A stretch of DNA of 39,247 bases from Gamarada debralockiae. Lineage: Eukaryota; Ascomycota; Leotiomycetes; Helotiales; Hyphodiscaceae. Within the stretch, counting starts at the first letter, position 1, and each line of letters begins with the position of its first letter. Shown piece by piece: positions 20,628 through 31,324 of the stretch. The notes under the pieces are model-generated. The model was not told where the DNA came from. It saw only the letters and a list, made by a program, of their open reading frames with translations, and did no database searches. Location: NCBI GenBank assembly GCA_002803225.1, contig NXFV01001877.1, forward strand, positions 1-39,247, given 5' to 3'. A program made the translations under genes and the position numbers.

Positions 20628-22589
20628 CTATACCGTTCGTACCATCCTTTTAAGGAATGTTACTACCTGCTGCGTGTCTTCTAACTCTGCCATCATTCCA
20701 ACAACGCCATCGGGTCGCACTACAATTAATGCTCCTGCTTGGCTGCCCGTATGCTCAATACCATACACCTTGTATACATCTGCCGATGCGTTATGGAGGC
20801 TCATTTCCGCCTCCTGCTTGATAGAGCTAGGTAGGTCCGTCCACTGAAACTCTGGTTCTGAGCTTGGCTGGAGAATGATAGGCTGTATCAGGCCAGGCGG
20901 GAACATCTTAATGACCTTGCAGCAAATATCGTCTGCAATTTTGGTCGACCGCCCATCATTGGCACCAAAATCATCACTCGCCAGCATCATGATGCTGAAC
21001 CTTCCCTCGGATCTCAACTCGTCATGCATATCCCGCATGTTTCCATCAGCGAATCTCTTGACCCTACAGTTCAACAATCTTCTTCCGGGTAAGATCACGC
21101 CATTGAGATAATCCTCGCTCGTCCACATCTGCTCTTTTTTGAACCCCGCTCTGCTGACACATAGCCCTTCTCCATACTCAACCCCACAACTCGTGGCGAA
21201 CTGCTTCAATTCCGCCCATTTCTCCTCTCTAGTTCTTCCCTCCTGGTTCATTCTTTTATCAAAGGTAACCAGTTGCCTTGCATTTGGTAGACGCTCCTCT
21301 TCGTAACTGTCCAATAGTGTCGACCTTCCATCCGAAGCAGCGATGCCAAATATAGTATACGCAAGTTTCCAGGCAAGATTGTAGGAATCTTGTATGGAGA
21401 CGTTCATGCCTTGGCCTTGGCGTGGTGAATGCGAGTGGCAGGCATCGCCGACAATGAAGACTCGTGGGTGTGAGGTAGAGTCTTTCAATGTGAAAGTCTT
21501 CGTAAGACTTTGAGATATGCGAAATGCGGCCCACCATGGGACTTGAGTCCCTTTTTTGACGTTAAAGCGGAAGGGTCGAAAGAGCTTGGCGGCGCGGTCA
21601 AGAATCAGTGCTTCGGTAATTTGGCTACGTTTCTCCTTGGTTGTTCGTCGATGATTTTCTGCTGAGCGATCCATAGCCACACCATTCTCTTGCTCGTCCT
21701 TGACCGTCATGTCTAGATAGAGGCGGGTAAGGTAGTCTCCATTGGACAATCGCTCTCGAGGGATAATGAAGCCACCATTAACACCTCCGCTGATCTCGTT
21801 ACCTTTTTCAGCGAGGGTGTTGATACTGCTTTGCCTCCTCACATCCGGAAAATCAGTATCAACCACAAGGTCGATGACTCCCCACAGTTCATCGGTCATA
21901 TCCTCTTCCATCTCCACACCCATGAAGCCTCTCACAACCGATTTCGCACCATCTGCACCGACAAGATACTTCGTCCTCACCTCCTCTCTCACACCACCTC
22001 TCTCAATCGTTGCCAAAACCGGGAATTCCTTATCTCCATCCTCATCAATCCTCATGCCCACTAACTTCGATCCATACTGTACATCCCTCCCATTATACCT
22101 CATCAAATCCTCTCTGAACACCCTCTCAACATGCCCCTGGTGTAAGGTAACGAGCTGCTCATACCTCGCCGGCGCCATCGCAAAAGGCATGCACATCTTC
22201 CTCACCAAAACATCCGGATTACTCTCTTCCCTCGCCCACAAAGTAGTCTCAGCAAACGGCGTGCCATCTCGTCGAATCCGAGACTCCAGAGCGAGTTGAC
22301 CAAAAATCTCGAGAGTTCGCGCGTTAATGCCGTCCGCGTTACCGACAAGAGTTTGGTGCGGACGAGAGTCGATGCAAAGAAGTGAGGCGGAGGGAAGACC
22401 GTAGCGTGTGAGGAGTGTGGTTAGCATGAGGCCAGAGGGGCCAGCGCCGATGACGAGGACTTCATAGCGCTTTTCATCTGATGACGAGGGTGAAGGAAGT
22501 GGGGTGAGACGAGGCAAGGGTGCAGCATGAATAAATGTTGTATTAAGCACATCTTGCTGCGCCCATTCGGCGACGAGAGTTGCGGGCAT
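20628..22589 (-). CDS. FAD-dependent aromatic-ring monooxygenase (phenol 2-monooxygenase type)
   Basis: This is a group A flavoprotein hydroxylase that uses NAD(P)H and O2 to hydroxylate an aromatic substrate. It is a single intronless frame of 653 residues, the normal family length. An unusual N-terminal extension of about 40 residues precedes the Rossmann motif VLVIGAGPSGLM (about 43-55). The second FAD/NADPH motif is YLVGADGAKSVVR (about 210) and the third FAD motif is GDACHSHSPRQGQGMN (about 380). The C-terminal 200 residues fit the thioredoxin-like phenol-hydroxylase dimerisation domain, ending VVRPDGVVGMMAEL. No targeting signal is clear, so it is probably cytosolic or peroxisomal. The substrate is unknown. 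It lies head-to-head with the permease gene, about 1.2 kb apart; co-regulation is only a possibility. Confidence 0.93.
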   Translation of the reverse strand: MPATLVAEWAQQDVLNTTFIHAAPLPRLTPLPSPSSSDEKRYEVLVIGAGPSGLMLTTLLTRYGLPSASLLCIDSRPHQTLVGNADGINARTLEIFGQLALESRIRRDGTPFAETTLWAREESNPDVLVRKMCMPFAMAPARYEQLVTLHQGHVERVFREDLMRYNGRDVQYGSKLVGMRIDEDGDKEFPVLATIERGGVREEVRTKYLVGADGAKSVVRGFMGVEMEEDMTDELWGVIDLVVDTDFPDVRRQSSINTLAEKGNEISGGVNGGFIIPRERLSNGDYLTRLYLDMTVKDEQENGVAMDRSAENHRRTTKEKRSQITEALILDRAAKLFRPFRFNVKKGTQVPWWAAFRISQSLTKTFTLKDSTSHPRVFIVGDACHSHSPRQGQGMNVSIQDSYNLAWKLAYTIFGIAASDGRSTLLDSYEEERLPNARQLVTFDKRMNQEGRTREEKWAELKQFATSCGVEYGEGLCVSRAGFKKEQMWTSEDYLNGVILPGRRLLNCRVKRFADGNMRDMHDELRSEGRFSIMMLASDDFGANDGRSTKIADDICCKVIKMFPPGLIQPIILQPSSEPEFQWTDLPSSIKQEAEMSLHNASADVYKVYGIEHTGSQAGALIVVRPDGVVGMMAELEDTQQVVTFLKRMVRTV

Positions 22590-23798
22590 GATTGCGACTG
22601 TTGAGGTAATCTTACTTGTGAGCTAAACTGTGATCTGTATAAGAAATCTAATCAAAAACAAAGAAGGGTGAGATGGAAGCTAGAACTACGTTGTTTTCTT
22701 ATATCTGGATAGTGAGATATGTGCACATTGGTAGTGCTTATTCTCGAAAGTTGGGCGATCCGGTCACTTTACGTACGTCTGATTCGCGAATACGATCTAA
22801 CCAATGATATATACATGTGTATTATCTAATCAGCGACTGCTCAGATTAAAAGATAGAAATGGAAGTCACTATCCGTGGCAGGCTTTGATGGTTGGTAAGG
22901 TCTTACAAAATCGGTAATAATTGTTTCGGTCGGATCTCGACAGTGATAACATGCAAGGAAACTACACTCCACACCCTGAAGCATATCGCCACCCCAATAA
23001 CATGGTAGCAATTGAGCAATTGAGCAATAAATTCTTCGACACATTTTAACCTGTAAGCACGACCTTGCGAATGGGATTTCGCGCTGGACGAGGGATGGGA
23101 TGTGGTCTCGGGAATTGCGACGCTATTTAAGATTGAGTGGGGAAGTTCAGGTCTGCCCACGCGACAACCCTCGAAGCATGTGACGTTGTCACGTTCCACT
23201 TCAGGGGGAAGTTCTTCATACAGATTCCGAGGAAGTGCTCTGTGCTCTGAATACTGCGAAAACTCGCTTCGGATCTTAAGTTCTGCGTCGCACGACGCCC
23301 TATCTACCATTGAATTCCCGATACTTCGTGACCTTCGAGTAACAAAACGTAGCGAAGTTAAACTTTAAGCTTAAAGAGCGGATGTGACGCTATTTTCGTC
23401 TTCCGTGGATGAGGGGTAGCTCCCAGAGCTGAACCCACATCAACCCTGCAATCTTCTCCAAATGTCGAATCCTTCCGAGCGGTCGAGCCAATGAATGTTA
23501 GGTCGCTATCGTTGTGGCTTGAGAGTAGCCACTGAGAATTACGGAGTATAACCAACCCTCCCATATTAGGGTTTGGGGTCCGAATAGCCTGCGCAAGATG
23601 CATGGTTCTTTATTGCCAAAATTCATGTTTCCCGCCTGTATTAAGAATAGTATCGTAAGACGGAGCAATATGGTTCCCCAACTCTCCCCACATATGAGGC
23701 TGGAACAATGTCCTGCCCAAGTATCCCAATCTTATGTCCTTATCTGCTCGTAGGCATCATTCCATCACATTTTAGCAACCTCTATCTTGGCTGCGGAG
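22590..23798. other. Intergenic, divergent promoter region
   Basis: This 1.2-kb stretch separates the monooxygenase (-) and the permease (+) start codons. It should carry both promoters. Open frames inside it have no recognisable domains, and I see no repeat or RNA gene. Confidence 0.5.
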
Positions 23799-26583
23799 AT
23801 GCTGGACCACGAGAAACCACAAGCGGTGGACCCGCAACCTTTTCAATTCACGAGCCACCGAGGGGAGGATAGTCTAGATGATCAATTAGGGAATCCAATT
23901 GGAATCACTCCTGATATTGAGATTACGTCCACGTTGGTAGAGGAGACTGGAGACCCTACTCCACCTGGAGCTCGGGGGGAGCATCTACGGTTAGTTGTGG
24001 ACTTAGTATTATTGATACGATAATAAGCTTATGGTTTGCAGGCGAGCTCTAGTTGAGAGGCATATCAACGTAAGTCTCCAATATGCGTGAAAGCCCATTT
24101 GGGCGATCAAGATGTATGATCTGACAACTCATAGATGATTGCATTTTCTGGGTAAGGTCTCCACGTACTGTACTATCCTCGAGGAGAAGAACGAGAACTA
24201 ACCGGTTGAATTTAGCACGATTGGAAACGGTATGAAAGCTCACAGCTCTGAAAAGTTGAGCAAGGACGACTAACGATTGGACAGGGCTGTTTCTTGGAAG
24301 TGGAGTAACCATAGCTCGAGCTGGGCCTGGAGGGGCCATTTTAGCGTACGCTCTTATGGGCACTGTAATGTCAGCGATTATATCTTGCCTCGGCGAGATG
24401 ACTGCTTTGATGCCAGTCAATGCTCCAGTAATGGAGTTTCCTCGAAGATTCTTAGATCGTGGAGTTGGATTCGCAGCTGCGTGGGTATACTGGTACGTAT
24501 TTCCCAAATGATGCTCACTTTGATTTTCATCCAGATGACTGACTTTTGTTAGCTTTGCCTATGCCGTAACTGCAGGAGAGGAATTGGTTGCCGTTACACG
24601 CTGCCTCCAATTTGAGTACAATGATGGGAGGACATATTTGCGATGGGTTGTTGGCAATGAGGTGGATCCGGCCGTGTATGTCAAATTCCTTCGACTCAGC
24701 TGGAGAAGCAGCCTTCACTAAGGCGCTATCTCACCCAAGCAATACTGACCTACACTCTTCTAGATGGATGACTTTGTTCTTCCTTTTGGTGATAGCAATC
24801 AACATGTTACCAGTGAGGGTTAGTATTTTCGTTCTCATTAATCATCGTTTCTAGCTTACCATTCAATACAGGTTTTTGGAGAATTGGAATATATATTTGG
24901 CTGCATCAAATTGGTGTTCATCACAATGTTGATCGTCATGATGCTTATTCTAGCAGTAATGAAGCGTATGCAGTGCCTTTCAAGCTTGTACGTAAAAGAC
25001 CCTAACTAAGCTGTAGCACGCGCCAATGCATACTATGATCACACCCTCGGAACGAAGTGTAAGTTCACCATCTTAGCTTCAGATTTAATCTATGAAAATT
25101 TCCACGCGGAAGCTAATCCATAGTTTCGCCCAGACTGGAGCTCGCCATATTCATTTTTCAATCATGAGTATAAAGTAGAAGACGAGAACGGCAATGTTGA
25201 ACGGATCATCAAAGGCACTATGGGGAAATTTCTCGGGGAATGGTAAGCATGGAAACTCTTCTTCATATACTATCTTGCTAATATATACAGGACCGGCATC
25301 GTCAAAGCCATCTTCGCGTTCACTGGAATGGATATCTTCGCCGCCACTGCTGCAGAGAGTAAAGCTCTGGGAAATGCTGAGAGCATAAAGATGGCTGCAA
25401 GAAAAATCACCATTCGGATTGTAACAATCTACTGCTTTGCGGTATTTACGGCCTCGTTTGTTGTTCCGTACAACCATCCTTTTTTGAACGGGGCTGCGCA
25501 ATCTGCGGGCGCTGGTTCAATCTTTGTTATTGCCGTGGTCGAAGCAGGAAGTAAGTATTCCACACACAGCTATTCGGTAAGCTAAGCTGACCACGAGAAA
25601 CCTGATAGTCCCCTCTGCAGCTCATGTTTTCAATGCAATATTTGTTTTGTCCTCATTTACTTGCGCACTTAACTCATCCTTCGTAGCTTCCAGAATATTG
25701 CACAGTCTTGCGCTACAGAATCAAACGGGGCCAGAATGGATCTCGAGGAGGTTGCGACAATGCAATTCTGGTGTTCCAAGAAGAGCTGTTTTGGCAACAG
25801 CTTCTGTGACACTTCTTGGCTATATGGGTCGTACTGGTTTACCAGCTGAGGTAGGCATGATCCCTTCAAACTTAAGAGACACCAATTCTAATATTTTGTT
25901 TGAAACAGAGACTCAGTCAGATATCAGCCTGCAGTACTGCATCTTACTTGATCGTTTTCGCACTTCTTGGTGCCTCCTACTTGAGTTTCTTCAAGATGTA
26001 TGTAACTTGTTTTTCTTACAGGGACCCAGCTGACCGTGAACTGGTGTACAGACTTGAGGAGGTCAAGTACGACAACATGTCAGCTGCTCAAGCTGCCCTT
26101 TTCGACCGCGACCATCCGCGCTATCCCTATAAATCTCATGGACAATGGCTCAAGGCTGTATATGGGATGACGGCTTGCCTTTTATTGATGGTTTTCAACA
26201 AGGTAGAGGTGTTTTTGGCACGCCCTTTTGACACTCTGGGATTTATTTACTCATATATTGGTGTAAGTTAACCTCCTCTCTCCATCAAGTTACTCCTCTC
26301 TCCATCAAGTTACTCCTCTCTCCATCAAGTTACTCCTCTCCAAGAACCGCAAAAGTGCTGAGATAGACAGATCCCGATATTTATACTGCTCGTCTTGTTA
26401 TATAAGATCAGGAGACACGGATTCAAAGTATCGCGCTGGGGCCCTGAGAAATCAGGTGAGTTGAGCGGTGCTATTCAGGCGAGTAGTGAAAAGAGGAGGG
26501 GAAGATTACAGTTTGATGATAATGGGTTTACGAGAGATAATGTTGTGACTTTTTTGAAGTGGGTGTGGGCTTGGTTAAAGTGA
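23799..26583 (+). CDS. Amino-acid permease (APC/YAT family), intron-dense
   Basis: This is a plasma-membrane amino-acid/proton symporter of about 649 residues. Exons: 23799-23989, 24042-24069, 24135-24151, 24216-24229, 24285-24492, 24553-24675, 24764-24818, 24872-24965, 25017-25058, 25134-25242, 25291-25550, 25609-25850, 25909-26262 and 26371-26583. All introns are GT/AG with matching phases. A soluble N-terminus of about 65 residues leads to the family signature RHINMIAFSGTIGNGLFLGS, spread over exons 2-5. GPGGAILAYALMG, FAYAVTAGEELVAV, GTKYWSSPYSFFN, AFTGMDIFAATAAES and the late YPYKSHGQWLKAVYG follow. The extracytoplasmic insert and that late motif fit a subgroup of large fungal permeases. 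A 24-nt stretch (25998-26021) has intron-like ends but keeps frame and was left as coding. The ATG at 23799 is the first in frame. Confidence 0.9.
26273..26340 (+). repeat. 20-bp tandem repeat in the last permease intron
   Basis: Three exact copies of a 20-bp unit (TCCATCAAGTTACTCCTCTC) lie at 26281-26340, preceded by part of another copy. They fill most of the 108-nt intron 26263-26370 and leave its GTAAGT donor and GACAG acceptor intact. Confidence 0.95.
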
Positions 26584-27768
26584 TAGAGCTTGGCTGCTGT
26601 GGAGTCTCGCTTTTATGTTGTGCTTAATCTTTTGTTTTTGCCCTTTAGAAACGGCGCCAACTCTTTCTTGAGTATGCCATCAGCAGTTACGACTCATGCT
26701 ATTGGCATTTTATGTGGAAGAAGGCTCTAGAATGGGCTTTGTTCCGCTTTCTGTTCGATGTTGATGCAGCCACGTGTCTAAGAAATATCAGGAACCTAAA
26801 TTCGACAAGCGTGATAAAATAAGCGAACGTATGAGGGACTGAGGTAACTCGCCATCCAATTTCTGAGCCAACCATTTTGCAGCACTATTAAGGCAACATC
26901 TTGCATTGACGGATCAACAAATTGCGTTTGGTTTTCTCCATATGCCTTCGATTAGGAAGAAATTGGGCCAATCTCGACTATAGGCAACTAGATGCTTCGG
27001 GTGGCATCCCTCAAAGACAGCCTCGCTTCGATAGTTGCCAGCGAAAAGTCTTTGAAGTGGTACATCAGAATCTGGTTGCCCGGGGAAGCTCAGGGTCCCT
27101 CTAGACATTGATCTTATCATCATGATGCCGAAGGAAAAAAAAATGTTATATTTGGGTTAATTATGGTCCTGACGATTTGGGATTTGCACTAGGGGCACAT
27201 TTAACTTTATTGAATTTCCAACCCATGCAGAATCTCCAAATTTAACCTTGTTTCTTCCCCGTCCTTGCACGGCAGCAAAACGCCTTTTCCCTGCACAGGT
27301 GCCGGGGGTAATGTTTGCAGACCACCAACCAATCAATAGGCCAGAATCTCCTAGTTTCTATGTGCTACCCTAAGGCGCCCCTCGGGGGTAAGATTGGGCC
27401 GCAAGATGGGAATTCGGTGTCAGCGACTCATTATTGTAGCTCTCTTGCGATGAAGGATAGCCCCTTCATCAGGACCCAGATTCCACCAGCATGCTAGGCG
27501 ATTAGGTGGTATACCGGCTGTCAAATCAGACAATCAATTGATATAAAATCATGAATATATTAATATCTAAGGAGGTATAATCGGAAGGCTGCAGAACCGT
27601 AAATAAGCCAATAAACGCTAAGCCTAAAAGAGCATGCTCACAAGCCACAGCATAGATCTCATCTGCCTAGTTTTCTGAAATGGTCTTAAGAAGCGAGTTC
27701 CTTGCATGTGAATTGTGTCTCCCCATTTCTTGAAGTTCATTTCAAGACCAAGTGACCAACACTCCTCA
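26584..27768. other. Intergenic
   Basis: No gene is supported in this 1.2-kb stretch. It should contain the permease 3' UTR and the promoter of the interrupted surface-protein gene. Short open frames have no recognisable features. Confidence 0.5.
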
Positions 27769-28023
27769 ATGCTACCTTCATTCCACCTTCTTACTTCCCC
27801 TCTTACCAATCTTTGTCCATCTCCTCCTAGCCTCCGCACAAAATGCAGCTTACTATGACTCCGGCGCGCAATACATCTTGTTCTCTGGCAACATAACTGG
27901 AACCGTAACCTATCCCTCCACACCTAGCTGCGAAGAGAGGACACTGGGCCCGTACGCCCGAACTTATTTATACGTTGGCGTAAACTCGCCCTGGGATACT
28001 AACCCTTTCTTCTTCGAATTGTA

Positions 28024-28054
28024 AGAGCTTGCGGCATTACTCGCCGTACACCTA
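28024..28054 (+). repeat. Left terminal inverted repeat (31 bp)
   Basis: It starts AGAGCTTGCGGCATT and is the exact reverse complement of 29305-29335. Confidence 0.97.
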
Positions 28055-28149
28055 AGCGAGACTATAGTTTTATCACCTCCGACCCTACAACATGCTCAAT
28101 TTGTTATGAAATACTACAACTACGTGAATAATGGATCTATCTATTTTTT

Positions 28150-29210
28150 CTTCGTCTCCTTTACGAAACCACGCACCAGGAGATATATGGAGAACTCCTG
28201 AACGCGCTAAAGTACGCGGAATGCGCGCCTAAGGCGCGTCGTACGGCGAAATCAGGAAAAAGACGGGATTCACACGCTCTATAATTTAAGGCATTATCAA
28301 GGGCTATTCCTTTCGAAGTACTTGAAAAGGTAAATAATATAAGCCTAAGCTTATTAAGCAATCTGATATTAATTGCGTAATTCGCTGGGTCTCCGCGTCT
28401 TGGGACAATCGACGCGCCTCTTACGCCTGTATTAGGGTCGTATACCGTATTAACGCATCAACAACTACTCTTTATAAGACTCTTAAGGCATATAGCTATA
28501 GGAGATGCATAGCTTACTAACGTCCTTTTATCTCCAAAAAGCAAGCTAAGAAACATCTCAAATTTGCTAAGAAGTATCGGTAGTAGGGAACAAAGGACTA
28601 GAAACGCGTTTTATAGAGTAATGAGACAACATTTGAGACAGGAAAGCGAGGGAGAATATAAGTTACGCGCTGGCCTAAGGAAAAGAACTCTTAGAGTTAT
28701 ATCTAATTAGTCTATCGAAGTGGAAGGGTTAGCGTAATAGTATGGGGAGCGTTAGGCTGGGATTATAAATCGCCCTTAATATTCTTAACAAAGGAGGAAG
28801 AAAAGCGTAGGATCTGTAGTACTATGTACTTGAGCTAAGTACTTAAGAAAGTAGTTTATCTATACTACGACTCACTAAAACGGGCTAAGAGAAGAGACTT
28901 TATCTTCATGGAAGATAGGGCGAAGGTTTATAAGGGGAAGGCTTGTTTACTTAAGCTTGAGAAGGGAATTAAGGGTTTCGACTAGCCTCCTTTATCACTT
29001 GATTTGAACCCAATTAAGAAGGTATAGAGATGGATGAAGCACGAGATTACGAAATTAGAGAACCTACCTATGAGTATTGAAGAGATAAAGAGAGTATTAT
29101 AAGAGTTATAGGACTAAGTTCAGCTAAAGGACTGGAGATATTTGATAGAGAGGATCACGTATAAGCTTAAGGATGCTATTGATGCGAAGGGTATGTCTAC
29201 TATACATTAA
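28150..29210 (+). pseudogene. Tc1/mariner transposase remnant (RIP-like decay)
   Basis: One frame holds the remnant to the TAA at 29208-29210. A helix-turn-helix piece (YGEIRKKTGFTRSII, about 28242) comes first, then SKKQAKKHLKFAKKYR, SNETTFETGKRGRI, SVIVWGALGWDYKSPL, FMEDRAKVYKGKA and DLNPIKKV-stop-RWMKHEI. About a dozen stops interrupt it, mostly TAG where Trp is expected and TAA where Gln is expected. In the catalytic DDE set the first Asp reads Asn (28620-28622), the second Asp is kept (28914-28916) and the Glu reads Lys (29016-29018). All these fit CpA-to-TpA changes on one or the other strand. No activity can remain. Confidence 0.93.
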
Positions 29211-29304
29211 ATTATACGCGGAAGCAAGTACTACTAATAGAATCCAACGGGTTATAAATAGCTTTAATTTTAGTTAAGAAATACGTGGTTGTGGTGGGGT
29301 CGGC

Positions 29305-29335
29305 TAGGTGTACGGCGAGTAATGCCGCAAGCTCT
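29305..29335 (-). repeat. Right terminal inverted repeat (31 bp)
   Basis: It ends AATGCCGCAAGCTCT, the exact inverse of the left repeat, and is followed by the TA duplication. Confidence 0.97.
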
Positions 29336-30233
29336 TACCACCTTGCATCTGACGAGGATGCCATCTTTGGCATCACCAATGACTTGATCTTCAACCTCGA
29401 TTTTAGCGGCGCGGCGTGGGAGTGTTACAAGGGAGGAAAACTGTGCGGGCCTTTTCTTCACTGTAGATCCTTACTATGTGCCGGGGGTGTATTTGGATAT
29501 GAGTGGGAATAATAATGGGAGTAAGATTGAGAGAACGAAGGTCGGGGAAGAGGATGTGTATACGATTACTGGGGTCCCGGGAACCTGGGTGGGGAATGGC
29601 ACAGGGAACGGTGTTGATGTTGAGGCAGGGTGTTATGCTACTAATGCGGATGTGAATTGGAATACTTTCGTCTGGGATCCTTTTCCCCTTTCCCCTCCAC
29701 AACCCCATATCCCAGAACCTAACTACTTGAAAAGGAATGCATCCCCCCCGCGCCCCCCCCAACCTTCCTCCTACACTATAGCCTTTTCCAACTCGACCGC
29801 CTCCCTCTCCCTCGTCACCACCATCCGAAATAGCATCCTAACACTCACCTTCGCCGGTACCCGCAACAATACCTTCACCTCCCTCCAGGAATCCCCCATC
29901 CAACTCAACACCTCCTCTTCTAATCCTCAAATACCGCATTTCAATTATTTGAATGGGAGTGAGATTTTGTTTGCGAAGGATAGCATTGGTGGGGGGTGGG
30001 CTGTTGCTGCGAGTCCAATTCTGGCGAGTACTATAACTAGTAGCACGAGCATGAGGAGCACGGGCACGAGTGCGAGGGCGCTGGCTCTGACGCCAACTAC
30101 GACGGGGTCGGGTGCTGCGACGGCGATGACGGCGACCAGGAATGTAGCCGCGGGAGGAAGAAAAGCGTTGGTCAGAGTTACGGAGATGTGGGTCTGTGTT
30201 TTAGGTGTTGTTGGCATTGTTATGGCTGTGTAG

Positions 30234-31324
30234 ATTGATTCTGGAGCTTTAGGGGGCGAGTGTGATAAGATTGGAGTTAAGACCTCGAGATTTGGAAATC
30301 TACCTAATTCGAAAATATAAGAAAGCGGCTTCACCAGCCGTCATTGACTGCAGAGTTTCATCCGCAAAGTAACACATGCTCCAACAAGCAGCTGTTAAAA
30401 ATAAGCATGATTTGATAGTAATCTTGATTGAGCATACACCTCTAAGAGAGTGTGGAAGCGATGAAACATACAGAAAAGCAGTATCACGGTAGCCGACAGG
30501 GGCCCACTTCAACAGCAGCCAACTATGCATACATTTCGTACATCTCTTCCCACCAAATTCCTACAATTCATAGCTTTGGAGGCGTCCGCCGATGCCTTCT
30601 ACGATTTTGAAAGCCACTGAATCATCGAATTATGAGATGGACTATGCAAGCGAGACAGCGGAAATTTGGCCGATGGTTGATAAGCTTCTTGCCGACAACA
30701 ACGGATGCTGGCTTTAAAGAGGTGGTGTTCTCCTTGATGGCATGCAGAGTTACCCTCAGATATTTCGCATTCACTGGAGTCTGATTAGCTTGTTGATTTG
30801 TGGAGAATAGACAACGCGACATCGGCGGAAAACCTGCTATCCTAGATGATACTTCCCCTACCGACTCCCAAACCGAAACCGAATTTTACACTACTCCACC
30901 AGCCCGTATTGATGTTCCATACGATTCTGCTCTCGTCCTTGACCGCAGTGAGGGTACCTGCATTCCCAGCTCGTCAGGGCAAGCGTGATTGAAAGGGTTC
31001 ACCGATCATTTTCGCCACCGCCTTTCAGGGACACAGCCACACATGCCTCAGCCCCATCTCCAGGTACCACTTCGACAACTCCATACTTTTATCTCGTACA
31101 ATGTTTTTCAAGTTTTATATCATTCGCAATTTGTTCCTTGTTCTCGAGCTTTGCCCTGCTATACCACCTTTGTATAGGAGAGCAGCAAATTTCATGATCC
31201 AACCTTCTCAGCGTTAACTCTAATTTCAAACACTCTTCCGAGCTGAAACAAAGAAAACTCCATCTCATTCAAGCGCATCAACAACTATCTTCGATTATCA
31301 GAAGACCGCGCACTTGTTGTAAAC
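30234..31324. other. Intergenic, promoter of the HET-domain gene
   Basis: No gene is supported. A plus-strand frame without ATG at about 30800-30988 reads like protein (contains TETEFYTTPPARIDVPYDSA) and could be a leftover fragment, but nothing around it completes a gene. Confidence 0.4.

Larger units (their letters stand above)
28024..29335 (+). mobile_element. Tc1/mariner-type DNA transposon, 1312 bp
   Basis: Perfect 31-bp inverted terminal repeats (28024-28054 and 29305-29335) are flanked on both sides by TA (28022-28023 and 29336-29337), the target duplication of this superfamily. The interior carries a plus-strand transposase remnant. It is more AT-rich than its host gene. It interrupts the surface-protein gene between a Leu and a Tyr codon. 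Confidence 0.97.
27769..30233 (+). pseudogene. Secreted GPI-type surface protein gene, split by a mariner transposon
   Basis: I do not recognise the family. Left part (27769-28023): a hydrophobic signal peptide (FVHLLLASAQN) and a mature start with Cys and N-glycosylation sites. Right part (29336-30233): it continues in the same frame across the TA target site (FFFEL then YHLASDEDAIFG). After one further shift near 29450 it runs through DPYYVPGVYLDMSG and a Pro-rich, Ser/Thr-rich region to a hydrophobic C-terminus (VCVLGVVGIVMAV) like a GPI signal. Removing the element leaves about 385 residues. Other damage: the ATG at 27769 is one frame off the signal-peptide frame, whose own upstream has no ATG, only GTG at 27752. 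So there are two frameshifts plus the insertion. Confidence 0.8.

Noticed and set aside
16263..22589. A secondary-metabolite cluster from the DUF1772 protein, FAD monooxygenase and Zn2Cys6 factor
   Set aside because: No synthase, terpene cyclase or other core enzyme is present, and the genes are separated by unrelated and intergenic sequence.
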